A DNA stretch of 64,000 nucleotides from CAYYKD01 sp964471825 (GCA_964471825.1 CAYYKD010000001.1:1-64000); one strand, 5' to 3'. Shown: positions 35,601-48,334, numbered from the stretch's first letter. Numbers and translations are program-made. Notes: generated from the letters alone by a model not told the origin.

Positions 35601-37555
35601 AGACATAGGGTATATTAATTCAACCGGCCAAGATTTTTCAGTTTCAAATGCGGGTTCTACTTTGACATTGTTATCGGGAAATTTATCCTGCAGTAACTAT
35701 ACTCATTCTTTGGGAAATGTAACTATTACTACCGGTAAAATCACTGCAACTGGAACGACTTTTAACATAAGCGCCGTAGCAGGAAACTTCACTTGCGGAT
35801 CTTCAACAATTGAATTACAAAACACGGGGACGACGACTCTTTCTTCGGCGAATAATGTAATAAATAATCTAATAATAAACACAACGGGGACGGTTCAAGC
35901 CGGAACCGCCATTGCACAAAAAGCCGGAAGCGGGACTTTAACTTTTAGTGCTAACGGAGCTTTAAATCTGAATGGTAATACATGGACTTTGGGGGCAGAT
36001 TATACTCATACAACGGGAACGCTCACATTTTCAAGCGGAACATTCAACGGCGGAACGGGATACGATGTTTCTTTTACCGGCGGAATAGTAAACCATGGAA
36101 ATCCGGGAACTGTTACCGGTAGGGATATAACAATAAACGGAGCAACTTACAACTGCTCGGGGGCTTCCGTTATAAATTGTAACAGAGATTTTACCCTTTC
36201 AACTGCATGGACTCCCGGAAGCTCTACCATAAACATGCTTACAAACGGCGGAATTTTTAACTCAAATCAAACTGTTTATAATGTAACTATAAATTGCGGA
36301 GGAAATACTGTTTTATTACAAAATCCTCTGACTTTAACGAATACGCTAACAATAACTGCCGGGACTTTAGATGCTGATGGACAAGATATTACACTTGGCG
36401 GAAATTTTACAAATACGGGAGGAACATTTACTCACAATAACAATACGGTAACTTTTAACGGAACAACCGCACAGACTATAACAAGCGGGGGAACAGGTGC
36501 AGGTAAACAGTTTTATAATATTGAGATAGATTCTACAAATACAGTAACTTTGGTAGCCGGAAATAACCTGACTCAAGCATCTGGCGGTACTCTAACCATA
36601 ACTTCCGGTACTGCAACGCTTAACCTTAACGGAAACACCCTTACGCTTGGGAGTGATTTTACTCATACGGCAGGAACACTTACAGTAGGTACGGGGGTAC
36701 TTAACGGATGGGACGGTGCCGCAACTTATTATAATCTTACATTTGGAAACGGCTCAACTACAAATCATGGAACAGGTACGGTTAGGGGGCTTAATTTTAC
36801 TATTAGTCCAAATGCATCATATACTTGTGCGGGGGCTTCGATACTGGATGTATATGGTAATTTTTCACTGGATAGTACAGGATGGGCAAGTGCCGGTTCA
36901 AATATAAGGATGTACAATACTGTTGGTGCGACTATTCAGGCAGTGCAGAATATCAACGCATTAACAATTATCTCATTTGCTCTTATTAATACAGCAAGCA
37001 ATCTGACATTGGGTGGTAATTTAACAATACAGGCAAATGGTTCCCTTGATGTTACAGTTGCTAACCATAGCATCTCTGTTACCGGAAGCTGGCTCAATAG
37101 CGGACTATTCAGTCCGAGATTAGGTACGGTAACAATGATAGGTGCAACAAACCCTGTTACAATAACAGAGAGTACATTTTACAACTTAACTATAAGTAAA
37201 AGTGCAGTGGGAAGAATTGTAAATCCTACTGTAAGTATTATTGTGTCAAACGACTTTACTTTAACACAGGGGACATTTAACCTTAGTACAAACAGTGTTA
37301 ATCTTACAGTTCAGCGGGATTTAGTAAGGAGCGGCGGATCCTTAAATGCCACAAATAGAACGATCTATGTCGGTCGTAGCTGGAATAGAACAGGTGGAAC
37401 ATTTACCTCAACAGGCTCAACGGTTGAATTTAACGGAACAGCAGTTGCAACAGGCAGTAATGAGCTTAGCTTTAATAATGTCAGGATCAATAAAAGCGGA
37501 GGTGGGACTGTAACCATTGCAGCCGGAGGCACATGGACACTTGCCGGTAATATGG
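32635..37555 (+). CDS. Giant secreted repeat protein, N-terminal part (to assembly gap)
   Basis: A Sec signal peptide (MFKKLWCALLITLLAMLSVYS) is followed by YTWTGGGNGSSWNDLDNWGG, a module typical of very large bacterial surface proteins. About 1600 residues of Gly/Thr/Asn/Ser-rich repeats follow, with NGNLTISGG and TLNINAAPTLSSGTI-like strands of about 20-25 residues, which suggests a right-handed beta-helix or a stack of beta-solenoids. A second WDGSSSTDWNTPANWDLG module starts near residue 785. The frame is open up to the 100-N gap at 37556. The part from 37656 on is in another window frame but continues the same repeat, so this is one gene; the gap must really be a multiple of three. Probably a surface adhesin or sheath component; function not shown. 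Confidence 0.85.
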
Positions 37556-37655
37556 NNNNNNNNNNNNNNNNNNNNNNNNNNNNNNNNNNNNNNNNNNNNN
37601 NNNNNNNNNNNNNNNNNNNNNNNNNNNNNNNNNNNNNNNNNNNNNNNNNNNNNNN
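37556..37655. other. Assembly gap 1 (100 N)
   Basis: Fixed-size placeholder inside a direct-repeat region. The reading frame before and after requires the true gap to be a multiple of three, so 100 is not its real length. Confidence 0.95.
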
Positions 37656-40600
37656 ATAAAAGTGCCGCAGGTAACACTGTAAATCCTACTGTAAGTATTA
37701 TTGTGTCAAATGACTTTACTTTAACACAGGGTACATTTAACCTTAGTACAAACGGTGTTGATCTTACAGTTCAGCGGGATTTAGTAATGAGTAATGGAAC
37801 CTTAAATGCCACAAATAGAACTATAACCGTATCGGGTAACTGGTCAAACTCAGGCACATTTACCTCAACAGGCTCAACGGTAATTTTTGACGGTACAAGT
37901 GCAACCGTAAACATCGGTCCTGAAACATTTAACAATCTGACCCTTGCCAAATCAGATAATACTAAAACAATTACAGCAACAGGCATCTGGACAGTAAATG
38001 GGATTCTTACCATGACTAACTGTACACTTGTACCCGGTAATTTTACCCACATAATTAAACAGGATTGGGATGACACGGCTATCATTTTTCAGCCGGCTTC
38101 CGGAACTATCAGTTTTAGTATCAACTCATTAAACATTACTAATGGAGCGGCAAACTATTTTAGAAATCTAACAGTAACTGTGGGGGGCGGCAACACAGCA
38201 ACGCTACTTAGCACATTAAATGTTTATGGTGATCTTACCATTTCTACAGGGACACTTAACGCGACAGGCAGAACAATAAACCTCAGGGGCAATTGGGTTA
38301 ATAATGCCTCCTTTACGAATGCCGGTTCAACTGTAGTATTTACCGGGACTGCAGCACAAAGTATAACAAGCGGAGGGACAGGTGTCGGTAAGACATTCAA
38401 TAATATCCAAAAAAACACAACTAATACAGTTAGCCTTGCAGCAGGTAATGATCTATCGCAAGTAACCGGTGCTGTTCTCACAATGAGTGCAGGCACACTT
38501 AATCTTAATAATCAGACCTTGACACTCACCNNNNNNNNNNNNNNNNNNNNNNNNNNNNNNNNNNNNNNNNNNNNNNNNNNNNNNNNNNNNNNNNNNNNNN
38601 NNNNNNNNNNNNNNNNNNNNNNNNNNNNNNGCACTAACTTTGCTGTTACTAATGCAGGCTCTACAGTCAACGATACATCAAACCCGATAACTCTTAACTG
38701 TGCAAATTTCACAATAACAAACGGCACATATAATGCCCTGGATAGTACAATTACTGCATCCGGTAATGTTCAGATAACAGGTGGTACATTTAACAGAGGT
38801 ACTTCAACTATATCAATGACAGGTACATCAACGATAAATTCTGCTCAGCAGATAAATAATTTAAATATCAATCCTGTAGCATCTCAAACAGTATCTGTAT
38901 CAACAAATAACCTTTTAATCGGGGGTACATTGAATGTTAATGCAAACGGCACACTTAACTTTGCACCAGCTTCCTCTGTTACACTTACTGTTACAGGCAC
39001 AACAACAGTAGATGGAACCATATCTGGTACTACAACAGGTCTTCAAACCTATACTGGTACTGTTACAATAAATAGTGGTGGAACTATATCAAGCTCAAAT
39101 AGCGGTCTATATGTATTTTCAAATACAGTAACAATCAACTCAGGGGGGACTCTGACTATAAATAGCGGAACCCATGCTGGTGGGGTTGATGCACTTACAT
39201 TTTCTCAGGCTATTACTGTAAATAACGGTGGAAGTCTTATTGGTTCGAGTGTAAATAATCCGAATATACGGTTTGAAGGTAATGTGACCTTTGGTGCGAC
39301 CTCAACCATCACTCATGCAGATGACATATTTACATTTAGAGTAGGATCTGCTCAAAATCTGACAACTAACGGTAAAACTCTGGGTGCAGTAACAGTAAAT
39401 AAAACTGCCGGTACTGTTTTGACTCTTATCGGTGCAACTCAGATGGGAACTCTCACAATGAGTGCAGGCACACTTAATCTTAATAATCAGACCTTGACAC
39501 TCACCTCAGCTCCGTCCCTAACCGGTGGTCTCATAAGCTTCAGCAGTTTGGGTGTTATCTCGGCAACAGGTGTAAATATATCGTTGACCGGCACAAGTTT
39601 AAACCAGGACAACCTTGGAGGTACAGTAAACTGCACTAACTTTGCTGTTACTAATGCAGGCTCTACAGTCAACGATACATCAAACCCAATAACACTAAAC
39701 TGTGCAGGTTTCACAATAACAAATGGAACTTACAACGCCCTGGGAAGTACAATTACAGCATCGGGCAATATTCAGATCACAGGCGGATCGTTTGTTAGAG
39801 GAACTTCAACCATTGTTATGACAGGTACTTCAACGATAAACTCGAGTCAGGACTTAACTAACCTTAATATCAATCCATCTGCTGCCGAGACTGTATTAAT
39901 AACAACAAACAACCTATCAATCGGGGGAACTCTTAATGTTAATGCGAATGGCACGCTTAACTTCGTGCCTGCCTCCTCTGTTACGCTAACTGTTACGGGA
40001 GCTACGACAAATAGAGGTTTAATATCCGGTGCGAATACTACCGGCCTATTAACATTTACCGCTACTCTTGACTCGTCTACAGGTGGTGTAGTGACAGCAG
40101 GTGCAGGTGGAATAACAGCATCAAATACAGCTAACTTTACAACTGGAACTCTAAACGGCAGTACTACAGGCAACCCTGATCTGATATTTGCAAATAGCCT
40201 TACGCTTGGCACATTTAACCATAATAGCGATAGAGTTATAATAACAGGGGGGACATTTACAACAAATAATCAAACCCTGTATAACTTAAATGTGACAACC
40301 GGTGCAGTAGTATTATCCGGTGTCCTGAATGTGCAGGGACAGTTAAATATTCCCTCAGGGACACTACAATCCGGTACAAACAATATCTATATTGGAGCTA
40401 ATGGTGTTACCCCTTCGGGATTTGCGATATCGGGAACCGGCGATTTTACATATGGGGCAGGTCAGACTATAGTATTTTTAGGGGATGCAGATCAGACCTT
40501 TAGTTCAACTATAACAAACATCAACAACTTAGAGATCAATAAGACCTCTATCAATAGCGTAACACTTCCCAATACATCGTCAAACATAACTATTAATGGC

Positions 40601-43600
40601 ACAACGCAAATTACCGGCGGGATATTTATCCAGAATAGGACAATAACAACAACCGGAGCGATAACCATAGAGTCTAATGGAGAGTGGAGAAATATTGCTG
40701 ATAATGCTGATGCCTTTATCAATCTAAACAATACTCTTACGATAAACTCAGGTAAATGGACTGTAAGTTCGTTAACAAATGCAAAGAGCATAATAATCGC
40801 AAGTAACATTACAAACAATGGCGGCACGATAACACTTGATGGTGATGATGCATCAAAGAATCTTACGATAAATTCCAGCGTAATTGGTACTCAGAGAGAT
40901 TGGCAGGGGGACGGTACATTTATAGTTGGAGATCTCACAGTTAGAGATCAAACAAGACTGACAGGCACACCTTCCACTATTGTTTTTCAGACCGCACATC
41001 CCGGTATAGATGACGGCAATAATATTAACTGGTTCGCAGGTACAATGAGCATATCCGGAACTATTTACACAGATAAGGGGGCAACAGATGCCGGGATCGG
41101 AGTGCCTTTACAATTATTCGTATATAGAGCCTCTAGTACGCGGAGGAGCCGCTATGGTGCAACTACATTAGCAGGTGGAATATATAGTTTTGAGAAGGTG
41201 CATTATAGTGCAGGCGACATAGTTCTGTTAACCGACTTAAACGGATCGGTTGTTACGGTTACACCAGGTTCAGGAATAACTGTATTTGATATCTATCGAC
41301 CTGCTGTTATAGTTAGAAATGACAATAGCGGGATAACTACAAATACTCAGCTTGGATTAATACTCGCGGTAAATCCGGCTATAAATGAAACTACAGCACG
41401 ATACAGTGTTGTTACAGGTAATCTTACTGTTGCAAGTAACCTTGATCTCCTTGTCTGGTCAGGTTCATCATTTACACCGGGCGGAAATATTACGACTCAA
41501 GGTAGTGGTGGTTTTGACATAAGAGGGACATTAACTGCAAATGCCTACACCTTTACACTGCCCGGTAATTGGATAAATAGCACAGGAACAATTACACTAT
41601 CGAATACTAATACAGTTATTTTTAATGGTGCAAATCAATCAATAACAAGTGGCGGTACAGGTACGACAAAACAATTCCAACATCTGACTCATAGTGGTAC
41701 AGGTACAATCTCTCTTCTGACTAATGATCTTTATATAAAGGGTAATCTGCTTAACAGTTCAGGCGTCTTTTCATTAAATGCCAATAACTTAACTGTCATA
41801 GGCAATCTCACGATCTCAGCAGGCACTCTGGATGACACATCCTCAACAGGTGCTACTCGAATTATTGCCAATGCAAATTGGAGTACTACCGGTGGTTTAT
41901 ATAGCGGTGCTAATGCCTCGATCGTCCGGTTTACCGGCACAGGTAATATTAATATCGAACCAAATTTTAAAAATGTATCAATAAGATCTACAGGGACAAT
42001 AACAATCGCAGGCAATGTGACAAGCACATTCTGGGGACACTATCAAGGAACTATGGACTTTAGCGGAAACTACACATTAAACACAACTAACTATGTGCTG
42101 GTTGGTGCCGGTAGTATTAACTCAGGGACAGAGGACGGGTGGAATCCAACACGCATAGATGATCCGCTTGGATCTTATTCTGCGGTTTTTGACGCTCTTG
42201 GAACGGGAAGCACATTAAGAGTTAATACTAACTTTTATGCTAACGGCGGAACTATGACAGGCACAGCTGCATGGCTATTAGATATTCCTATTGACAATAA
42301 TGATACAATCAAAACAAGAGCCTATGGTGGGATCATTGCAACAAATTCTGACGCAAGTAATGCCGGGTCAAATCCTAGTAGCTATGTCTCTGTTGTTGAG
42401 GGACTCCCTGTGTTGACAGGTTGTATTAATTGGGATAATCAGAGAACAAATATTGAATCTGTTGTCAGCTTACTTGGAACTAACCCNNNNNNNNNNTATG
42501 TATTATTCGTAAGGTTTTCAAGACCGCTTAACGCACAGAACATTGGTGCCCCTGAGATATCAATTGGAGGTGTAACTTATGCACTCTCAGATATGTATAG
42601 AGATATCGGCACTTCAATAGCCCTTAATTCCTCGACCTCGGACTTTCAGGAGATATATCTTGCAAGATCGGATGTCTCATGGAATACAAATGCAACAGGT
42701 ATCGATTCGGGGTTTACAAATAATGGAACTGATAGAGAGGGTAACACAAAAAATCTTATTTTAAATATAACATTTGACAAAGGAACATTAAGAGACTTTA
42801 GGAAAAATCAGTTGGATGCAGCTACAAATTATAATACCGCTGTAGATCAGATGCCCCCTGTCATAGTCTCCGCTGTGAAACAGATCAACACCGATGGACC
42901 TGATACTTTTTTTGATCTGCTAATACGATATTCGGAACCGGTTCAGAATTCTTTATCTAATACCTCATTTCAGGTTTCTGATAATCTTCAGATACTCAGC
43001 GGTATCGGCGGTGCATTGAGTTCCGGTGGATTAATTGCAGGCTATGGCACAGTTAGCATTGGAGATATCTTTAATGAATTTACAAATGCGAATTTAATCA
43101 AAAGAAACAGCACCTCTACTTTATTTACGGTAAGGCTAGGAGGAAACACAGCAATTGGCGGTGCAATTAGAGGATTTACACAGTATAGCGGCATTTTCAC
43201 CTCAAATTCAAATATTATCGATATCCCGGGAAACTCGATAGATACAAATATAACTACGCCTGTTACAGGCCTGGATTGGGCATTGACACCACCTGCATTT
43301 AGCGAAATTAGGACGAATGAAAGAACAGACAGAATCAATGGGTGGGTTGATAATCTCCTAATTGACTTTGACAGGCCTGTTCAAGTATATGATAATCATA
43401 CAGGATTTGCTAATAATAGTGTTGTGTGGGGCAGTCAATATACAGTATCTTCTGTGAACCACTCAATAAATACTGTTACCAATAATTTTAGTCTTAATCT
43501 GGAAGAGGCAACAGGGGCGTTTCCAATTGGGGACACAGACTCAACACCAATCATCACCTACTCAGAGACCGGAAGTTTTAAATTTATTGCTAACTATGGT

Positions 43601-45790
43601 CGGATAGAGATGCTTGATGGAACAAATATTTTAGCATTAGATAGGTGTAATCCGGTAATTACCCTTGTGCAGACCGACATAGATGATCATGACCCGGCAT
43701 TTGACCCATCTCCATACTATAATGAAAAAACAGGGACATATATAACCGATACAACTTACAATTTCAATCCATTTCACCCTTACAGTGAACCTTTTTTACC
43801 TACAGATACAAGCAATCCACGAACATATCACAATGTTCTCAGGATAATTTTTTCGGAGAATCTCAAGATAGAAAACAACGGTATCCCGTTAAATGATAGA
43901 ACGGCATCCTATAACTTTGCAGGTGCCAGAAGCACTGATTCTCTAGGTGACACAACGATATCTGGGGCCAATCTAGAGGTTAAAGGTGTTGGCAGGATAT
44001 TAGGATGTGATCTCGATGTTGAGAGCGGACATAATTTTCTGCAATTTCAAGACAAGAGAACACTTAATCTTCATATTGTGGGATGGCACGACGGAGAGGC
44101 GTTTACAGGTGCAATTAATTCGGCATCTACAATACCATCGGGGAGTACCGGCAGATTTGCAACAGCAGTTTCTCATCTAAATAATACTGTTGTTGAGGAT
44201 ACTGTATTAGAACTTCCGATAATTCCAAAGAGTTTCTCAGGAAGTGATGAGTTAGATATTGGCGTAGTAAAAGAATGGGATATATATCCTCCAAAGTTTA
44301 GAATTCACCCTAAAGATCCATTGGACCCATATGATCCGACATCGTCAATCAATAACGGCCTCTCTGTTATTAGACCGGAATTAAATAGACTTGAGTTTGT
44401 ATTATCAGAGGCAATATGGGATCCAAGAATAGTCGATATGTCAGGAATATTTAATCTTAGATTTGATAGTACGACAGGTGAGATTGCCACAGGTTTAAAG
44501 TATAGTACACTTGTGCAAAGGCTGGGAGATTTCTCAAATGAACATGATCTAATCCCGCCATTTATTGATAGTGATAAAAATGATCAGGCATTTGCTATAG
44601 AGTTTGAAGAATCCCCCGGTAAAAATCAAAACACAAGAATTAGCTGGGTCTTTAACAATAGTCCGTCAAATTTCATAACTGATCTAAGAGGAAATAGGCT
44701 TGGAAATGTAACTACACCAAAATTGTCGATCGAAAACGCACCGCCATTTATCGTTGAAACAAGAGCCTCTGTAGGTTCAGACTTGGTATATGTTGAGTTT
44801 AATGAGGTTATCTATACATTGAATGGAGTAAATGCACCTCTTTTACCTGAAAACTTTGTGTGCAGCAATCCATCTTTAACAATAGCTGAGGTAAGTTCAT
44901 ATAAAAATTCCAATGACAAAAAGAGATTTATATTAAAACTAAATAGAACTCTAACCTCAGATGATCTTGTTACAGATTCTGTTACTATAGACAGCAGTAA
45001 CACTGTTATAGATAATATGGCTAATGAGTTCCCGTCAAACAAGGTCTATCCAATTTCATTCTATGGTATCAATATCTTTACAGAAAACTATATAGAAGAT
45101 TTTGTTCATAATGGAAACAAATGGAAGATAAGCGATTTGTCTGGAAAATCATCAGTAGTACCTGAAAGTATGAAGTTCTTTTCAACAGTTGATGTTAGTT
45201 CTCTAAGCACATTTACACCGTTTATTTATTATGATATATTAGAATTTGGACAGGCAAGTTTTTGGCATCCTGACAACAACAAAGATGTGAAGGCTGTTCG
45301 TGGAATACCACTGGGAAATAACAGATGGCAGTTTTTTATATCAGGTGAGAATCTATCTAAAAAAACGGATGATTTTCTATCTATTGTACCAAGAATTGGT
45401 CATACTTATTGTTATGCGTCTAAATATCCTGTAGATCATCCTAACTTTGATCCATATGATATACAGACCTACATGGTTAAACTGCAAAATATTACAGAAC
45501 AGACAGGCGGTGTAACCATCCTTAATAATGTTATCAATCCTCATAAGGGAGAAATAACAAAATTGATATATGAAATACAAAAACATGGACCTGTAAGTAT
45601 TGTTGTCTATGATCTTTCGGGAAATGTTGTAAAGCCGCTTGTTTTAGACTCAAGGGCAGCAGGAAAACATGTAATAACCTGGGATGGTAAGAATGAAAAT
45701 GGAAAAACCGTCGTTAGAGGTGTATATTTTATACGGGTGAGAGCTCCGGGCATTATGAATCAGATTAGAAAGGTGCTGGTAGTAAAGTAA
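37656..45790 (+). CDS. Giant secreted repeat protein, remaining part to C-terminus
   Basis: Continuation of the gene starting at 32635, about 2710 residues in one frame across two further gaps. Residues up to about 41040 carry the same Thr/Asn/Gly-rich strands (NPTVSIIVSNDFTLTQGTF, MSAGTLNLNNQTLTLT). A carboxypeptidase-regulatory-like segment follows (MSISGTIYTDKGATDAGIG), then several Ig-like or SbsA-like domains from about 42500 (VLFVRFSRPLNAQN, LLIRYSEPVQN, VYVEFNEVIYTLNG). The last 80 residues are a FlgD-like Ig domain: VSIVVYDLSGNVVKPLVL, GKHVITWDGKNENGKTVVRG, ending RKVLVVK. No outer-membrane barrel or LPXTG motif. The full protein exceeds 4300 residues. Confidence 0.85.
38476..39687. 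repeat. Near-identical ~1-kb-spaced direct repeats within the giant gene
   Basis: The 55 bases at 38476-38530 recur exactly at 39451-39505, and about 55 bases at 38631-38685 recur at 39633-39687. Similar duplication exists around gap 1 (37190-37350 against 37660-37800). These repeats explain why the assembly broke here. Confidence 0.85.
38531..38630. other. Assembly gap 2 (100 N), likely 127 bp
   Basis: Both edges match the second repeat copy, where the same edges are 127 bp apart (39506-39632). 127 and 100 leave the same remainder modulo three, so the frame is kept. Confidence 0.8.
42487..42496. other. Assembly gap 3 (10 N)
   Basis: Short run of N within the first Ig-like region; the frame stays open on both sides. 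Confidence 0.9.
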
Positions 45791-45878
45791 GAGTCTGTTG
45801 AAAAAAAGTATGATATAAAAGGATGATTATTAGAGCAGATATGCGTAGCTCTATTTGCAAAGGTTAAAGGATAGATTT

Positions 45879-46886
45879 ATGAAAAGGTATTTATCAATCG
45901 GAGTATTATTAATAATTTTATTAAATCTGTTAATTATTGGCTGCGAATACAATTCAGATCTAATCAAGCTCTACCAAACAGATTTACTACAGGAAACAGA
46001 TATGACAACAGATTGGTTGCCCGACAGAGGTGTTGGCATAAGTCTTAAGGATGAGTTTTATTTGGATGACAAACAACTATTTGAGTTATCCCTTGGTAAT
46101 ATGATTGAAAATGGTGAATTTGAGGATTCAGTTAATTCTAATGATCTGAATAACTGGCGTACTTCAATAGAGCCTCCAGATGTGTTTGAAGTGCTATTTG
46201 ACTCAAAGATGAGTGGAAACAACTATATGATGCTTGATCTCAAACGGGATACCGGTGTACAGTTAATTTATCATGAGTTTGATGTAGTAGGCGGCAGGGA
46301 TTATATTTTTAGATTTGCATATAAATATATTCTGGGATGGAGTCTTCAGTTGAGCCATGGCGACGGGGTGATAGAAAAAAATATTGAATTAACGCTCCCC
46401 TCAAAGACATCGATTAATACTGCCTTTATCAATATTCCAATTTACACAGACAATCCTGTATATCAAGTGAGAATAGGTTATACGCAAAATACTATGGATA
46501 CTCAAAATTTTGCCTACTATTTTGATGACATGGCATTTTTTGAAGATAATGATGCTGCAATATATAAGTATATTTTGATTAATGACTCAACTGATAATCC
46601 TAATGATCTAACAGATGACGGCATCTCACAAACAATTAGATCCGGAAAATACAGATTTTCAATATACGCAAGACAACAGCACAGAGGTTACCTGACTATC
46701 CAATTTGGCGGTCTTATTAAAACATTTGAACTGACAGATCAGCTTGAACAGTATTATATAGATAATAATATATATGATTCGGATAAGTCAATAAAACTGT
46801 CAGTTTCACCTGTAAATAGCGTGATCTATAATAAATATCCCTCAAAAATAGTAATAACTAAACCTGAGCTTAGATTATTTCAATAG
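45879..46886 (+). CDS. Lipoprotein of unknown function
   Basis: Signal peptide with lipobox LLIIGC (Cys near residue 21) after MKRYLSIGVLL. The ATG at 45879 is preferred because AAAGGA lies 7 nt upstream; a TTG eight codons earlier has none. 335 residues. The middle (about 75-225) has the look of a carbohydrate-binding or jelly-roll domain (NMIENGEFEDSVNSNDLNNW, YMMLDLKRDTGVQLIYHEF, FAYYFDDMAFFED), a layout seen in CBM-like modules. It lies 88 nt after the giant surface-protein gene on the same strand and may be cotranscribed, so it could anchor or accompany that protein. I recognise no specific family. Confidence 0.7.
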   Translation: MKRYLSIGVLLIILLNLLIIGCEYNSDLIKLYQTDLLQETDMTTDWLPDRGVGISLKDEFYLDDKQLFELSLGNMIENGEFEDSVNSNDLNNWRTSIEPPDVFEVLFDSKMSGNNYMMLDLKRDTGVQLIYHEFDVVGGRDYIFRFAYKYILGWSLQLSHGDGVIEKNIELTLPSKTSINTAFINIPIYTDNPVYQVRIGYTQNTMDTQNFAYYFDDMAFFEDNDAAIYKYILINDSTDNPNDLTDDGISQTIRSGKYRFSIYARQQHRGYLTIQFGGLIKTFELTDQLEQYYIDNNIYDSDKSIKLSVSPVNSVIYNKYPSKIVITKPELRLFQ

Positions 46887-46915
46887 TAATTAATAACAGT
46901 AATAATAAGCGATTT

Positions 46916-48178
46916 TTAATTACTTACTCCGGCTGGTTGATTATCACTCTGTTCATTAAGCATAAATATTAACTGATTACGGTTATTTAACTTTAATTTT
47001 TCAAATATATGATAGATGTGTTTCTTAACTGTATCGAGTGATATAAAAAGCGTTTCGCTGATCTCTTTATTTGATTTACCTGATGCAACAAGTGTTAATA
47101 TCTCTTTTTCCCGTGAGGTGATTGCGTATCTGCTACAGATAGCATCGAGTTTATCTGATTGCCTTATAATAAAAATAAAACCGGAAAGATCATTAAATTC
47201 ATCATAGTATTTTTTTACTATTAATATATGATTAGTAAATACTTCATCTTGTCCCTTTAATTGTACTGAATACTCTGCAACATTTGCAGGTGGGATGTCA
47301 TCATTTTTAATAAAATCTCTAAGGTGAATATCAGGCAGGATGTCGTCAATATTAACAGGTTTAGTTGAGTTTGTATCAAAAATTGGTTCTGCTGCATGAT
47401 TGTAATATGAAATTCTACCATTTTTATCGGCAAGAATAACCATCTCATTAACAAGATTAATTATTTGATCGATTGCTACTTGAGGTGATAAATCAAGAAA
47501 TTTATATCGTTCGAAGGCATATTTGACCGAAATGAGCCATAGCAAAAAAACAACCGGTGTGAATACAAATAGATTGTTATTACCTAGTAGTTTTGGAGCA
47601 GCATCAAATATAAAGACTGCAATAAATGGGATATACCCGAGAAGCATCATTGTTGATTGTTTTTTTATTTTGTTGGTTTTAGCTCTGATTCTCCAGGAGA
47701 GCAGCAGAAACAATACAACGGCAAGATATAATAGTGCCAACAAAACAGTAAACATAAAAAAGACCGAACTGCTGTCGGGAACCATAGACCAACCAAAACG
47801 GGTCTGTATAAACTCTTTAACAATTATTCGATAATCAATTATTGTCGATATCCCAAAAGCAATGAAAGGTAAATACAATACGATGTAGACAAGTGGGCTT
47901 ATAATCTTTTTATAGATCTCTGTTGCATGGATAAAAAAGTGAAGCATTAGCGGTGGAATCATAATCATTCCAATAGTAAGAAATCTATAGAATTTTTCGA
48001 CTGTATTTAGATCAACTGTATGACCTCCTACCCCTCTCATAAATGCCCAGGATGAGAAGCAAACAAAAATAAGCGATAGTATATAGTGTCCGGTATTCTT
48101 TTTCCTTTCGAATAATAGTGAAACTGCATATAAAAAATGTATAACCGATGAAACTATGTAAATATCCGGATATATCAT
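46916..48178 (-). CDS. 7TM-PAS-LuxR membrane transcriptional regulator
   Basis: Seven hydrophobic helices in residues 5-225 resemble the 7TM N-terminus of some histidine kinases (SSWAFMRGVGG, PPLMLHFFIHATEI). They are followed by a PAS-like domain (235-345: INEMVILADKNGRISYYNHAA type) and a C-terminal LuxR helix-turn-helix: ITSREKEILTLVASGKSNKE then SLDTVKKHIYHIFEKLKLNN. It is thus a one-component sensor regulator at the inner membrane. The ATG at 48178 is preferred; AGGAGG lies 12 nt upstream. An ATG 21 nt earlier would place that site inside the gene. It diverges from a lipoprotein gene whose promoter carries two palindromes, its probable target. Confidence 0.85.
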   Translation of the reverse strand: MIYPDIYIVSSVIHFLYAVSLLFERKKNTGHYILSLIFVCFSSWAFMRGVGGHTVDLNTVEKFYRFLTIGMIMIPPLMLHFFIHATEIYKKIISPLVYIVLYLPFIAFGISTIIDYRIIVKEFIQTRFGWSMVPDSSSVFFMFTVLLALLYLAVVLFLLLSWRIRAKTNKIKKQSTMMLLGYIPFIAVFIFDAAPKLLGNNNLFVFTPVVFLLWLISVKYAFERYKFLDLSPQVAIDQIINLVNEMVILADKNGRISYYNHAAEPIFDTNSTKPVNIDDILPDIHLRDFIKNDDIPPANVAEYSVQLKGQDEVFTNHILIVKKYYDEFNDLSGFIFIIRQSDKLDAICSRYAITSREKEILTLVASGKSNKEISETLFISLDTVKKHIYHIFEKLKLNNRNQLIFMLNEQSDNQPAGVSN

Positions 48179-48226
48179 AAGAATTATACACCTCCTCATA
48201 ATAATTAGACATTTATAACATTAATT

Positions 48227-48270
48227 CCACCAAAGTGGTATAAAAAAAATATAAAATTCCACTAAAGTGG
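48227..48270. promoter_or_regulatory. Twin palindromic operators (CCACYAAAGTGG x2)
   Basis: CCACCAAAGTGG (48227-48238) and CCACTAAAGTGG (48259-48270) are short inverted repeats whose centres are 32 bp apart, about three helical turns. The second ends 2 bp before the -35 box of the lipoprotein promoter; the first overlaps a possible promoter of the LuxR-type gene. This layout suits a dimeric activator with autoregulation. Confidence 0.65.
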
Positions 48271-48272
48271 TA

Positions 48273-48300
48273 TTGAATATATACTTAAATGAAGTATAAT
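48273..48300 (+). promoter_or_regulatory. Promoter of the 640-residue lipoprotein gene
   Basis: TTGAAT (48273-48278), 16-nt spacer, TATAAT (48295-48300), followed by a short leader and AAAGGAG before the ATG at 48335. Confidence 0.65.
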
Positions 48301-48334
48301 TTTTAAAAATTATGTAAAAACAAAGGAGAAATTT

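Noticed and set aside
33444..35606. Long minus-strand open frames opposite the giant surface-protein gene
   Set aside because: Pro/Val/Thr-rich translations with no family resemblance, explained by the repetitive codon pattern of the plus-strand gene.
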